Positions 36,596 through 46,528 of a stretch of DNA of 64,000 nucleotides are shown piece by piece. A program made the position numbers and the translations under genes. Within the stretch, counting starts at the first letter, position 1; each line of letters begins with the position of its first letter. The notes below the pieces were generated by a model that was given only the letters and a program-made list of their open reading frames with translations, was not told the DNA's origin and ran no database searches. Origin of the DNA: Pseudomonas fluorescens HK44 (GTDB lineage: Bacteria > Pseudomonadota > Gammaproteobacteria > Pseudomonadales > Pseudomonadaceae); contig NZ_AFOY02000008.1 of assembly GCF_000217955.3 (NCBI RefSeq), positions 124,001 to 188,000 on the forward strand. Reading direction: 5' to 3'.

Positions 36596-37990
36596 TTAAC
36601 GCAATTGAATATTTGTCGATTGCACCTGGTTGCCATCCCGGTCGTGATAACTGACGCGAATGTGCTGCACGTCGACCACCAGGTGCGCAAAGTTATCCTG
36701 GCTGACCACTTCGCTGGTCAACTGGTGGTGATAGTCGCCCGCGGCTGTTCGCACCACTGGCTGGTCGAGTATGAAGGTCGAGGCTTTGGCGTAGGGCAGC
36801 AGTGCGCTGTTGCACAGAGGCGAGGAGACGATGGTGTGAACCTCGAAATCCGGGTCTTCGCTGTGGCTCAGGCGGCTGGTGAGTGAGCCATGAACATCAC
36901 CGGAAACGATGATGACGTTCTTGATCTTGTGGGCCCGGATGGTTTCCAGCAGGCGCAGACGCTGCTGGGGAAAGGCTTTCCAGGCGTCGTCGCCATGGTG
37001 CTTGCGGTCGGGGTAGAACATCACGCTGGTGACCACGAACTTGACTCGTGCCGGGCTGTGGATCAGCCATTTGAGCAGGGCTTGCTCCTGCTCTGCATCG
37101 AGGATGCGTCGGTCATCGGCCGCGAGCGTGCGTCGGGTTCGACTGTCGGTCACGAACCATTCGATATCTCCCTCGGAAAACTGATACCAGTAATGTTTTA
37201 GTTCTCGGCTGGGTTGCCCGTTGGGCAGTAACTCATGAGCAGGGCTATGACTGGCCTGATATAACTCATACGCGGCCATGGCGTTGGTGTAGAGGAATTT
37301 GTCGTCTGCGCTTGCATTGGCGGGCCAGTTGTCTTCTATTTCGTGGTCATCAAGGATCATGTAAGTTGGAAGTGAAGCCATTAACTTCTGTATGTGTGGC
37401 TGGGAAAAAGCGCTTCGATACTTGCTGAGAATCTCCTTGTATTCCCGGTCGGGGGCGATAACGTTCAGGTCATCCACATAAATCTGGTCACCCGTCATCA
37501 GCAAGGCGCTGATCGGCGGCGATGCTGTTTCAGCCAGGGCGCCGATGGCGGCAAAAATGCGGTCGCCCTTGGCGGGTGCCGATGGCACGCCCGCTGTCAT
37601 GCGCAGGTAGCGGCATGAGCCAACGATATAGCCGCGGGCTGTGGTGGTTTTGCTCGATGCGGTGCGAAAACGGTAGATCTCTTTCGGCCATTGCAGGGGG
37701 AGTTCTTGCACCGTTTCCACGGTGTGCACCGGGCTCATGGTGCTGAACCAGCCAGCCTGGTACTCGTAGGCGGTATCGGCGTCGAGGTTGTTGAGCGCAA
37801 TAACGCCGGACAGGTCGTGAAGTGCGGTTAAAGCAACAAACAGGCCTTTGGACCAGTGTGCATCAGCGGCGCGGCGATAACGTATACCCGCAAAGACCGG
37901 GGCATTGTTTTCTACATCGCCGCGTAAAAAAATACGGGCATGGTTAGTTGTTGTGTGGCCAACAATCGGGCCAACAGTAGGTTTGAACAT
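36596..37990 (-). CDS. PhoD-family alkaline phosphatase/phosphodiesterase-like protein
   Basis: A 464-residue metallophosphatase of the PhoD-like group. Metal-binding motifs seen are GSCRY (near 125), LMTGDQIYVDDL, ILDDHEIEDNW and IVSGDVHGSLTSR. The N-terminus (FKPTVGPIVGHTTTNHARIF) begins the fibronectin-like domain common in this group. No signal peptide or Tat motif is present, unlike secreted PhoD enzymes, so it should be cytoplasmic, and the substrate is unknown. It is not part of the PAO1 dipA-aceF order, so it is an insertion here between dipA and aceF. The start is the ATG at 37990. I see no Pho box in the 37991-38226 gap. Confidence 0.82.
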   Translation of the reverse strand: MFKPTVGPIVGHTTTNHARIFLRGDVENNAPVFAGIRYRRAADAHWSKGLFVALTALHDLSGVIALNNLDADTAYEYQAGWFSTMSPVHTVETVQELPLQWPKEIYRFRTASSKTTTARGYIVGSCRYLRMTAGVPSAPAKGDRIFAAIGALAETASPPISALLMTGDQIYVDDLNVIAPDREYKEILSKYRSAFSQPHIQKLMASLPTYMILDDHEIEDNWPANASADDKFLYTNAMAAYELYQASHSPAHELLPNGQPSRELKHYWYQFSEGDIEWFVTDSRTRRTLAADDRRILDAEQEQALLKWLIHSPARVKFVVTSVMFYPDRKHHGDDAWKAFPQQRLRLLETIRAHKIKNVIIVSGDVHGSLTSRLSHSEDPDFEVHTIVSSPLCNSALLPYAKASTFILDQPVVRTAAGDYHHQLTSEVVSQDNFAHLVVDVQHIRVSYHDRDGNQVQSTNIQLR

Positions 37991-38226
37991 TTTCGAGTCC
38001 GTTCGAAGTGTAACTGTGAAAGTTATAGTGTTTTGTGAGAACGGTTAGTGCACTTTGTTGGGGCTATCCTATTGTTCGTTGGGCGATAAATATTGATAGG
38101 CAAGTGGACTTTGGCTGTGGTCTGAATAAGCCATGGAAGTAGTCTCGACTGTTATCGACGGTAGGAATACATACAGCGCTTGATCGACCGTTGACGCATG
38201 CTGAAGTGGCGGGCGTTTTTTCGGGC

Positions 38227-38255
38227 AAAAAAAGCCCCGCCAAATTGGCGGGGTT
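38227..38255 (-). terminator. Intrinsic terminator of aceE-aceF
   Basis: On the minus strand CCCCGCC-AATTT-GGCGGGGC is followed by seven T residues, about 70 bases after the aceF stop. A second hairpin lies nearer the stop at 38296-38317 (GGCCCTCC and GGAGGGCC, 8-bp stem). The remaining stretch to the phoD-type gene start at 37990 shows nothing else. Confidence 0.88.
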
Positions 38256-38325
38256 GAGGTACGAGCGTGGCGCTCGGAAAACGTGGAACGCGAGTGGCCC
38301 TCCGGTGAAGGAGGGCCGCCCGGTC

Positions 38326-40278
38326 TTACAGCAGAATGGTGCGGATGTCGCCCAACAGGTCGCTCAGACGCTTGGTGAAGCGTGCGGCAGCGGCGCCGTT
38401 GATCACGCGGTGATCGTAGGACAGCGACAGTGGCAGCATCAGTTTCGGCTGGAAGGCTTTGCCGTCCCAGACTGGCTGGATGGTTGCCTTGGAAACACCG
38501 AGGATCGCCACTTCCGGCGCGTTGACGATCGGCGTGAAGCCGGTGCCGCCAATGTGCCCGAGGCTGGAAATCGTGAAGCAGGCGCCTTGCATATCGTCCG
38601 CCGAGAGCTTCTTGGTCCGGGCTTTTTCAGCCAGGGAAGCGGCTTCGGCAGCCAGTTGCAGCAGGCTCTTCTGGTCGACGTTCTTGATGACCGGTACCAG
38701 CAGGCCTTCAGGGGTGTCGACGGCGAAGCCGATGTTCACGTATTTCTTGCGGATGATCGCTTTGCCGCTTGGCGCCAGCGAGCTGTTGAAGTCCGGCAGT
38801 TCCTTGAGCAGGTGTGCGCAGGACTTGAGCAGCAGTGGCAGTACGGTCAGCTTGACGCCAGCCTTCTCGGCCACGGCTTTCTGCGCGACACGGAAAGCTT
38901 CCAGCTCAGTGATGTCAGCCGAATCGAACTGGGTCACGTGAGGCACGTTCAGCCAGCTGCGGTGCAGGTTGGCGGCGCCAGCCTGCATCAGGCGGGTCAT
39001 CGGCACTTCTTCGATTTCACCGAAGCGGCTGAAGTCCACGACCGGAATCGGCGGGATGCCCGCGCCGCCGGTTGCGCCGCCAGCGGCCGGTGCTTCCTTG
39101 GCCTTCTGCATCATGGCTTTGACGTAAACCTGCACGTCTTCTTTCAGCACGCGACCGTGTGGGCCGCTTGGGCTGACCGCGCTCAGCTCGACGCCGAATT
39201 CACGGGCCAGTTGGCGCACCGCAGGACCTGCGTGAACCTTGGCGCCAGGCTTGGCTGGAGCAGCGGCCGGGGCGGCAACTGCAGGCGCGGCTGCAGCCTG
39301 AGCGGCAGGTGCAGCAGCAGGAGCGCTCGGAGCAGCAGCGGCTGAAGCCGGGGCTGTAGCAGGTGCCGCGCCTTTGACTTTCAGCTTCAGGATCAGGTCG
39401 CCGGTACCGACTTCGTCATCCAGCTTGATGGAAACGCTTTCCACCACGCCAGCGGCAGGCGATGGAATTTCCATGCTCGCCTTGTCGGATTCCAGGGTGA
39501 TCAGCGACTGGTCGGCGGCAACGGTGTCGCCAGCCTTGACCAGTACTTCGATGATCTTGGCCTTGCCCGCCGAACCGATATCCGGGACGTGGATGTCCTG
39601 AACGCTGTCGGCAACCGGTGCAGCCGGAGCCGCAGCGGCTGGCGCCGGAGCAGCGGCAGCAGGCGCAGCAGCCTGGGCAGGAGCGGCAGCAGCAGGGGCC
39701 GCAGCGCCCGCCACTTCCAGATCCAGAATCAGATCGCCCGTGCCGACTTCGTCATTGAGCTTGACGCTGATGGCCTTGACCACGCCAGCGGCAGGCGAAG
39801 GGATTTCCATGCTGGCCTTGTCGGATTCCAGGGTGATCAGCGACTGATCAGCCTCGACGGTGTCGCCGACCTTGACCTGGATCTCGATGATCTGGGCCTT
39901 TCCCGACGAACCGATGTCCGGCACGTGCACTTGCTGAATGCTGGCAGCAGCCGGCGCGGCAGCAGGCGCCGCCGGCGCAGGTGCGGCAGCCGGTTTGGCT
40001 TCAGCTTTGGCAGCCGGCGCAGCGGCAGGGGCCGCAGCAGCGGCACCTTCGACTTCCAGTTCCAGCAGTTCGTCGCCTTCTTTCAGGCGATCGCCCAGCT
40101 TCACTTTCAGGCTCTTGATGATGCCGGCCTTAGGCGCAGGCACTTCCATGCTCGCCTTGTCCGATTCCAGCGTCAGGATGCTCTGATCGGCTTCGATACG
40201 GTCGCCGACCTTCACAAACAGTTCAATTACTTCACCTTCACCGCTGCCGATGTCAGGTACGCGAATGAGTTCGCTCAC
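38326..40278 (-). CDS. aceF: Pyruvate dehydrogenase E2: dihydrolipoyl acetyltransferase AceF
   Basis: A 650-residue E2 core of the pyruvate dehydrogenase complex that moves the acetyl group to CoA. It has three N-terminal lipoyl domains with lipoyl lysines in ESDKASME at K41, K154 and K266, joined by long Ala/Pro-rich flexible linkers. The peripheral-subunit-binding domain follows (AGPAVRQLAREFGVELSAV, about 350-390), then the catalytic domain with the active-site region YDHRVINGAAAARFTKRLSD near the C-terminus. Lipoyl domains two and three are nearly identical over long DNA stretches, a potential site for recombination. It starts 11 bases after aceE and is clearly cotranscribed with it. Three lipoyl domains, as in E. 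coli, is not universal among pseudomonads. Confidence 0.97.
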   Translation of the reverse strand: MSELIRVPDIGSGEGEVIELFVKVGDRIEADQSILTLESDKASMEVPAPKAGIIKSLKVKLGDRLKEGDELLELEVEGAAAAAPAAAPAAKAEAKPAAAPAPAAPAAAPAAASIQQVHVPDIGSSGKAQIIEIQVKVGDTVEADQSLITLESDKASMEIPSPAAGVVKAISVKLNDEVGTGDLILDLEVAGAAAPAAAAPAQAAAPAAAAPAPAAAAPAAPVADSVQDIHVPDIGSAGKAKIIEVLVKAGDTVAADQSLITLESDKASMEIPSPAAGVVESVSIKLDDEVGTGDLILKLKVKGAAPATAPASAAAAPSAPAAAPAAQAAAAPAVAAPAAAPAKPGAKVHAGPAVRQLAREFGVELSAVSPSGPHGRVLKEDVQVYVKAMMQKAKEAPAAGGATGGAGIPPIPVVDFSRFGEIEEVPMTRLMQAGAANLHRSWLNVPHVTQFDSADITELEAFRVAQKAVAEKAGVKLTVLPLLLKSCAHLLKELPDFNSSLAPSGKAIIRKKYVNIGFAVDTPEGLLVPVIKNVDQKSLLQLAAEAASLAEKARTKKLSADDMQGACFTISSLGHIGGTGFTPIVNAPEVAILGVSKATIQPVWDGKAFQPKLMLPLSLSYDHRVINGAAAARFTKRLSDLLGDIRTILL

Positions 40279-40289
40279 AGAGTCTCTCC

Positions 40290-42935
40290 TCAGCAGTCCA
40301 GTGGGTTGCGTTTTTCCGGGTTGATACCGAACTTGACGATGGCTTCAGCCACCACCTTGGGTTCGATGTCACCACGGTCAGCCAGTGCTTCAAGGGCTGC
40401 CAACACCACGAAATGACGGTCGACTTCGAAGAAATGACGCAGTTTCTTGCGGCTGTCGCTACGGCCGAAACCGTCGGTGCCCAGCACTTTGAATTCCTTG
40501 GACGGAACCCACTGACGGATCTGCTCGGCGAACAGCTTCATGTAGTCGGTCGATGCGATGACCGGACCTTTACGGCCGATCAGGCAGTCTTCAACGTAGC
40601 TGCGCTTAGGCTTCTGGCCAGGGTGCAGGCGGTTGGTGCGCTCTACGGCCAGGCCATCACGACGCAGTTCGTTGAAGCTGGTAACGCTCCACACGTCAGC
40701 GCCGACGTTGAACTCTTCACGCAGAATCTTCGCCGCTTCACGGACTTCACGCAGGATGGTGCCGGAGCCCATCAGCTGAACGTGGTGCGCCGCTTCGCGG
40801 TTGTCTTCTTCGAGCAGGTACATGCCCTTGATGATGCCTTCCTCGGCACCGGCCGGCATGGCTGGCTGCTGGTAGGATTCGTTCATCACGGTGATGTAGT
40901 AGAAAACGTCCTGCTGCTCTTCGGTCATCTTCTTCATGCCGTCCTGGATGATTACCGCCAGCTCGTAGCCGTAGGTTGGATCAAAGGTGCGGCAGTTCGG
41001 GATGGTGGCAGCCAGAATGTGGCTGTGACCGTCTTCGTGTTGCAGGCCTTCGCCGTTCAACGTAGTCCGGCCGGCGGTGCCGCCGATCAGGAAGCCACGG
41101 GTACGGCTGTCGCCAGCGGCCCAGGCCAGGTCGCCGATACGCTGGAAACCGAACATCGAGTAGAAGATGTAGAACGGCAGCATCGGCTGGTTGTGGCTGG
41201 AGTACGAAGTACCGGCAGCGATGAAGGAGCTCATGGCACCTGCTTCGTTGATGCCTTCTTCGAGGATCTGGCCCTTCTTGTCTTCTTTGTAGAACATCAC
41301 CTGGTCTTTATCGACTGGCTCGTAGAGCTGGCCGACGGACGAGTAGATGCCCAACTGGCGGAACATGCCTTCCATACCGAAGGTACGGGCTTCGTCCGGG
41401 ATGATCGGAACGATGCGCGGGCCGATTTCCTTGTCCTTGACCAGTTGCGCGAGGATCCGCACGAAGGCCATGGTGGTGGAGATTTCACGGTCGCCCGAGC
41501 CGTCGAGGATAGCCTTGAGGGTATCGAGCGATGGTGTCGGCACGCTGAAGCTGTTGGCGCGGCGCTGTGGCACGAAACCGCCCAGTGCAGTGCGGCGCTC
41601 GCTCAGGTAGCGGGCTTCGGCGCTGTTTGGCTCCGGTTTGAAGAACGGCAGGTTTTCCAGCTCTTCGTCTTTGACCGGAATGTCGAAGCGGTCACGGAAC
41701 AACTTCAGGCTGTCGACATCGACTTTCTTGGTGTTGTGCGCGGTGTTTTTCGCTTCGCCGGCACCGGTGCCATAACCTTTGATGGTCTTGGCCAGGATGA
41801 CGGTCGGTTGTTCTTTATGGTTGACCGCTTCGTGGTACGCCGCGTAGACCTTGTACGGGTCGTGGCCGCCACGGTTGAGCTTCCAGATCTCGTCGTCGGA
41901 CAGATCGGCAACCATCGCCTTGAGTTCTGGCGAGTTGAAGAAGTGTTCACGCACGAACGCGCCGTCTTTGGCCTTGTAGTTCTGGTACTCGCCGTCGATG
42001 ACTTCGTCCATCCGGCGTTGCAGGATACCGTCGACGTCTTTGGCCAGCAGTGGGTCCCAGAAACGGCCCCAGATGACTTTGGTCACGTTCCACTGAGCAC
42101 CGCGGAACACGCCTTCGAGTTCCTGGATGATCTTGCCGTTGCCGCGAACCGGGCCGTCGAGGCGCTGCAGGTTGCAGTTGATGACGAAGATCAGGTTGTC
42201 GAGCTTCTCGCGGCCAGCCAGCGAGATCGCGCCCAGGGATTCCGGCTCGTCGCACTCGCCGTCGCCCAGGAAACACCAGACTTTTTGCTTGCCTTCAGGG
42301 ATGAAGCCGCGGGCTTCCAGGTACTTCATGAAACGTGCCTGGTAGATCGCCTGGATCGGGCCCAGACCCATGGATACCGTCGGGAACTGCCAGAAATCAG
42401 GCATCAGCCAAGGGTGCGGGTAGGACGACAGACCGTTGCCATCGACTTCCTGGCGGAAGTTGTTCATCTGGTCTTCGGTGATGCGGCCTTCCATGAATGC
42501 ACGGGCGTAAACGCCTGGCGAGGTGTGGCCCTGGAAGTAGATCAGGTCGCCGCCGTGTTCGTCGGTCGGGGCCTGGAAGAAATAGTTGAAGCCAATGTCG
42601 TACAGGGTTGCGCTGGAGGCGAAGCTGGAGATGTGACCGCCCAGGTCAGAATCTTTCAGGTTCGTACGCATCACCATGGCCATCGCGTTCCAGCGTACCA
42701 GCGAGCGAATGCGGCGTTCCATGAACAGGTCGCCAGGCATGCGTGCTTCGTGGGTAACGGGAATGGTGTTGCGGTATGGCGTGGTGATGGCGTAAGGCAA
42801 TTGCGAACCGCTGCGGGTTGCGAGTTCGCCCATACGGGTCATCAGATAATGAGCACGGTCTTCGCCTTCTTTGTCGAGAACCGATTCCAGGGCGTCCAGC
42901 CATTCCTGGGTTTCGACGGGATCGAGGTCTTGCAT
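40290..42935 (-). CDS. aceE: Pyruvate dehydrogenase E1 component AceE
   Basis: An 881-residue homodimeric thiamine-diphosphate E1 that decarboxylates pyruvate and acetylates the lipoyl arms of AceF. The ThDP motif region reads GDGECDEPESLGAISLAGRE and LDNLIFVINCNLQRLDGPVR. Other conserved parts are FFQAPTDEHGGDLIYFQGHT and TAGRTTLNGEGLQHEDGHSH. Full family length. It is first in the aceE-aceF operon. The divergent 382-base gap to glnE carries two GTAGT-N3-ACTAC palindromes, likely sites for a GntR-type regulator such as PdhR. Confidence 0.97.
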   Translation of the reverse strand: MQDLDPVETQEWLDALESVLDKEGEDRAHYLMTRMGELATRSGSQLPYAITTPYRNTIPVTHEARMPGDLFMERRIRSLVRWNAMAMVMRTNLKDSDLGGHISSFASSATLYDIGFNYFFQAPTDEHGGDLIYFQGHTSPGVYARAFMEGRITEDQMNNFRQEVDGNGLSSYPHPWLMPDFWQFPTVSMGLGPIQAIYQARFMKYLEARGFIPEGKQKVWCFLGDGECDEPESLGAISLAGREKLDNLIFVINCNLQRLDGPVRGNGKIIQELEGVFRGAQWNVTKVIWGRFWDPLLAKDVDGILQRRMDEVIDGEYQNYKAKDGAFVREHFFNSPELKAMVADLSDDEIWKLNRGGHDPYKVYAAYHEAVNHKEQPTVILAKTIKGYGTGAGEAKNTAHNTKKVDVDSLKLFRDRFDIPVKDEELENLPFFKPEPNSAEARYLSERRTALGGFVPQRRANSFSVPTPSLDTLKAILDGSGDREISTTMAFVRILAQLVKDKEIGPRIVPIIPDEARTFGMEGMFRQLGIYSSVGQLYEPVDKDQVMFYKEDKKGQILEEGINEAGAMSSFIAAGTSYSSHNQPMLPFYIFYSMFGFQRIGDLAWAAGDSRTRGFLIGGTAGRTTLNGEGLQHEDGHSHILAATIPNCRTFDPTYGYELAVIIQDGMKKMTEEQQDVFYYITVMNESYQQPAMPAGAEEGIIKGMYLLEEDNREAAHHVQLMGSGTILREVREAAKILREEFNVGADVWSVTSFNELRRDGLAVERTNRLHPGQKPKRSYVEDCLIGRKGPVIASTDYMKLFAEQIRQWVPSKEFKVLGTDGFGRSDSRKKLRHFFEVDRHFVVLAALEALADRGDIEPKVVAEAIVKFGINPEKRNPLDC

Positions 42936-43045
42936 GGCTTGCTCCAGGGCGGAAAGGCTTCCAGAATCGGTTGCCTGAGTTAGCGACTGGCCTTGTGGGC
43001 AGACGTTATAAATTCTTGGAATGCCGGAGGTTGATTCGGCGGCGT

Positions 43046-43110
43046 GTAGTTTTACTACAAATCCTCGGCCATTTCAGCCTTTCGAATGTATATACGAGTA
43101 GTAAAACTAC
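43046..43110. promoter_or_regulatory. Two GTAGT-N3-ACTAC operators between aceE and glnE
   Basis: GTAGTTTTACTAC at 43046-43058 and GTAGTAAAACTAC at 43098-43110 are each palindromic and are exact reverse complements of each other, 52 bases apart centre to centre. They lie 110-175 bases upstream of the aceE start. The core fits the FadR-subfamily GntR consensus (t-GT-N3-AC-a), to which the pyruvate-responsive PdhR belongs, though E. coli PdhR sites differ in the outer bases. No regulator gene is nearby. The rest of the 42936-43317 gap shows only the glnE Shine-Dalgarno AAGGA. Confidence 0.6.
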
Positions 43111-43317
43111 AGCGGATGGGCGTGTGGCCTCCTGCTGCGTTGTGAGAATAATCGTTACTGTTGGTCTTTAGCTAACCAATACAGGTTGAAGTTTGATGCT
43201 GGCTGCCAAAAAAACCGAAATTTCAGCTATTTCTAACTTTTGTTCGACAGTCCTTTGCGTAGTGCTTTTCATGCATTCACTACACACAGCCCTTTCTACG
43301 CCGCCCAAGGATAGACC

Positions 43318-46257
43318 ATGAGCCTTCCTTCGCTTGCCGAACTGCCGGCCATTCTTCTTCCGCTTGTCAGTCGCGCCGAGCAGTCGTTCCGTGCCGCTGT
43401 TGCCCTGTTTGACGATGATCATGGCCTGTCGACCTGGTCGCCAGAGCGCTGGGCAGCGTTTGCCCGAGTGACAGCGGCCAGCGATTTTGTCATTGAACAG
43501 AGCCTGCGTGACCCTTTGATGTTGCTTGAGCTTGTGCAGTCCGGCGAACTAGACCGAAGTTTCACCGCCGGTGAAATGTGCGCACAGATCGCCGCCGCTG
43601 TGCAGGCGGCCACCACCGACGATGAGTTGGGCCGTGTATTGCGCCGTCAGCGCAACCGTCAGCAAGTACGAATCATCTGGCGCGACCTGACCCGCCAGGC
43701 CGATTTGATCCAGACCTGCCGCGACCTCTCGGACATGGCCGATGCGAGCATCGATCAGGCTTATCAATGGTTGTATCAGCGCCATTGCCAGCAATTCGGT
43801 ACGCCCACCGGGCGGCGCAGCGGCGAACCGCAGCAAATGGTCATCCTCGGGATGGGCAAGCTTGGCGCCGTGGAGCTCAACCTGTCGTCGGACATCGATC
43901 TGATCTTCGCTTATCCCGAAGGTGGTGAAACGGTTGGCGTGAAACGTGCGCTGGATAACCAGGAGTTCTTCATTCGTCTGGGCCAGCGGTTGATCAAGGC
44001 GCTGGACCCGATGACCGTCGACGGTTTTGTATTCCGCGTCGACATGCGCTTGCGGCCGTACGGTTCATCCGGTGCGCTGGTGCTCAGCTTCAACGCACTG
44101 GAGCAGTACTACCAGGACCAGGGGCGCGACTGGGAGCGCTACGCAATGATCAAGGCGCGGGTGGTGGCCGGTGATCAGGCGGCGGGGGCGCAATTGCTCG
44201 ACATGCTGCGCCCGTTCGTTTACCGGCGATATCTGGATTTCTCGGCCATCGAAGCACTGCGCACCATGAAGCAGCTGATTCAGCAGGAAGTCCGGCGCAA
44301 AGGCATGGCCGACAACATCAAGCTCGGCTCTGGCGGCATTCGCGAAGTTGAGTTTATCGCGCAGGCTTTCCAACTGATTCACGGGGGGCGCGACCTGAGT
44401 TTGCAGCAGCGCCCTCTATTAAAAGTACTCGGCACGCTGGAAGGGCAGGGTTACCTGCCGCCGGCAGTGATCGCCGAGCTACGCGAAGGCTACGAATTCC
44501 TGCGCTACACCGAGCATGCGATCCAGGCGATTGCCGATCGTCAGACGCAAATGCTCCCGCATGGCGAGCAGGATCAGGCGCGCATTGCCTTTATGATGGG
44601 TTTTGCCAATTGGACGGCGTTCCATGAGCAATTGATGTATTGGCGCGGCCGGGTCGACTGGCACTTTCGCCAAGTGATCGCTGACCCGGATGAAGAGGAA
44701 GGCGAGGAGAGCGAAGTGGTGGTCGGCGGTGAATGGCTGCCGCTCTGGGAAGAAGCCCAGGATGAAGACGCCGCTTGCCGACAGTTGGAAGAGGGCGGTT
44801 TTGTCGACGCGCCCAAGGCCCTGAAAACGCTCGCCAGCCTGCGCAGCAGCCCGCAATTGCGGGCGATGCAACGTCTGGGGCGCGAACGGCTCGATGCCTT
44901 TATTCCACGTTTGCTGGCGCAAGCGGTGGAACATGCCAGCCCGGACCTGGTGCTGGAGCGTGTGTTGCCGTTGGTTGAAGCGGTGGCGCGGCGCTCGGCT
45001 TACCTGGTGCTGCTCACCGAGAACCCCGGTGCGTTACGGCGGCTGATGACCTTGTGCGCAGCCAGCCCGTGGATTGCCGAACAGATCACCCGTTTCCCGT
45101 TGTTGCTCGACGAACTGCTCAACGAGGGGCGGCTGTTCAAGCCGCCGTTGGCGCCGGAGTTGGCCGCCGAATTGCGCGAGCGGCTGACGCGGATTCCCGA
45201 GGATGATCTTGAACAGCAGATGGAAGCCTTGCGGCATTTCAAACTGGCGCACCGCCTGCGGGTGGCAGCCTCGGAAATTGCCGGCAGCCTGCCGCTGATG
45301 AAAGTCAGCGACTACCTGACCTGGCTCGCCGAAGCCATTCTGGAGCAAGTGCTGACCCTGGCCTGGCGCCAGACGGTCGCCAAGTACGGCTCGCCGCAGC
45401 GCACCGACGGCACCTTGTGCGACCCGGGTTTCGTCATTGTCGGTTACGGCAAGGTCGGCGGCCTGGAGCTGGGGCATGGTTCGGACCTGGACCTGGTGTT
45501 TATCCACGATGGTGATCCGCAAGCGGAAACCGACGGCCCGAAACCGATCGACGGCGCGCAGTTCTTCACCCGTCTGGGGCAGCGGATCATCCATTTGCTG
45601 ACCACCCAGACCAACTCCGGCCAGTTGTACGAAGTCGATATGCGCCTGCGCCCTTCCGGTGCGTCGGGGCTGTTGGTCAGTTCGTTGGGGGCGTTCGAGC
45701 GTTATCAGGAAAACGAAGCCTGGACCTGGGAGCATCAGGCGCTGGTGCGGGCGCGGGTGCTGGTCGGCAGTCAGGATGTCGGCCAGGCCTTCGAGAAAGT
45801 CCGGGCGAAAGTTCTGGGCCGTGCACGCGATTTGCCCAAGCTGCGCCAGGAAGTCAGTGAGATGCGTGCCAAGATGCGCGACAACCTGGGGAGCAAGGGC
45901 ACCGCTGCCGGGACCGCGCCCAATGCCTTCGAAGCCACTGCGCCGTTCGACCTCAAGCAGGACGCCGGTGGTATCGTCGATATTGAATTTATGGTGCAAT
46001 ACGCCGCCTTGGCGTGGTCTGACACGCACCCTTCGCTGCTCCGCTATACGGATAATATCCGCATCCTGGAAGGTCTGGAGGAGGTCGGGTTGATGCCCGC
46101 CGAAGACGCCAGCCTGCTGCGCGAGGCCTATAAAACCTACCGCGCGGCGGCTCATCGCCAGGCCCTGCAGAATGAAGCCGGGGTGATTGCGGGGGACCAG
46201 TTTGTGGCCGAGCGACGAGAAGTGTTGCGGATCTGGCGCGAACTGGGGTTAAGCTGA
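43318..46257 (+). CDS. glnE: Glutamine synthetase adenylyltransferase/deadenylase GlnE
   Basis: A 979-residue bifunctional regulator of glutamine synthetase. Two nucleotidyltransferase domains are clear: the N-terminal deadenylylation domain has GMGKLGAVELNLSSDIDLIF (about 179-200), and the C-terminal adenylylation domain has GYGKVGGLELGHGSDLDLVF (about 708-727). Linker regions carry LGSGGIREVEFIAQAFQL and DAGGIVDIEFMVQY, the PII-binding and regulatory parts. It should respond to PII and glutamine. The ATG at 43318 has AAGGA upstream. In PAO1 ilvE follows; here a REP element and then waaF follow. Confidence 0.97.
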   Translation: MSLPSLAELPAILLPLVSRAEQSFRAAVALFDDDHGLSTWSPERWAAFARVTAASDFVIEQSLRDPLMLLELVQSGELDRSFTAGEMCAQIAAAVQAATTDDELGRVLRRQRNRQQVRIIWRDLTRQADLIQTCRDLSDMADASIDQAYQWLYQRHCQQFGTPTGRRSGEPQQMVILGMGKLGAVELNLSSDIDLIFAYPEGGETVGVKRALDNQEFFIRLGQRLIKALDPMTVDGFVFRVDMRLRPYGSSGALVLSFNALEQYYQDQGRDWERYAMIKARVVAGDQAAGAQLLDMLRPFVYRRYLDFSAIEALRTMKQLIQQEVRRKGMADNIKLGSGGIREVEFIAQAFQLIHGGRDLSLQQRPLLKVLGTLEGQGYLPPAVIAELREGYEFLRYTEHAIQAIADRQTQMLPHGEQDQARIAFMMGFANWTAFHEQLMYWRGRVDWHFRQVIADPDEEEGEESEVVVGGEWLPLWEEAQDEDAACRQLEEGGFVDAPKALKTLASLRSSPQLRAMQRLGRERLDAFIPRLLAQAVEHASPDLVLERVLPLVEAVARRSAYLVLLTENPGALRRLMTLCAASPWIAEQITRFPLLLDELLNEGRLFKPPLAPELAAELRERLTRIPEDDLEQQMEALRHFKLAHRLRVAASEIAGSLPLMKVSDYLTWLAEAILEQVLTLAWRQTVAKYGSPQRTDGTLCDPGFVIVGYGKVGGLELGHGSDLDLVFIHDGDPQAETDGPKPIDGAQFFTRLGQRIIHLLTTQTNSGQLYEVDMRLRPSGASGLLVSSLGAFERYQENEAWTWEHQALVRARVLVGSQDVGQAFEKVRAKVLGRARDLPKLRQEVSEMRAKMRDNLGSKGTAAGTAPNAFEATAPFDLKQDAGGIVDIEFMVQYAALAWSDTHPSLLRYTDNIRILEGLEEVGLMPAEDASLLREAYKTYRAAAHRQALQNEAGVIAGDQFVAERREVLRIWRELGLS

Positions 46258-46288
46258 AACAGGGAACTTGAAACACCAGATCCCCCCT

Positions 46289-46390
46289 GTGGGAGCGAGC
46301 CTGCTCGCGATAGCGGACGGTCAGTCACTATTGATTTCGAATGTGAGGGCCTCATCGTCGGATCGCCGCCCGGAGCCGGCTCGCTCCCAC
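46289..46390. repeat. REP element between glnE and waaF
   Basis: TGTGGGAGCGAGCCTGCTCG followed by CGATAGCGGA at 46289-46318 is a full REP unit. A divergent inverted copy (GAGCCGGCTCGCTCCCAC) lies at 46373-46390. The remaining bases to the waaF start at 46529 show no gene. Confidence 0.75.
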
Positions 46391-46528
46391 TGGATCTGCG
46401 GTGTTTTGTAGAAAAATGCTCCGACGAGTCTCAGCCGGCTCGTCCAAATGACCTGGCAGCCAAGGCTACAGGTGTTGGATTACCGAGGCGGGGAGGCTTA
46501 TGCCTCCCTTATTCGTTTGTGGATAACT

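Noticed and set aside
38191..39345. Plus-strand 384-codon frame opposite aceF
   Set aside because: Antisense shadow of the catalytic domain; its 3' end is a serine/arginine/glycine-rich antisense of the Ala/Pro linker.
39420..40200. Regular DNA repeats in aceF, considered as a CRISPR-like or satellite array
   Set aside because: They encode the three lipoyl domains and their Ala/Pro linkers in frame.
40413..42983. Long open frame of 856 codons on the plus strand opposite aceE
   Set aside because: It is the antisense shadow of a highly biased GC-rich gene. The product has no recognisable domain, and aceE itself matches its family end to end.
46258..46528. Expected ilvE between glnE and waaF as in PAO1
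   Set aside because: Only REP sequence is present. As ilvE is, from memory, elsewhere in some pseudomonads, its absence here is not treated as a deletion.
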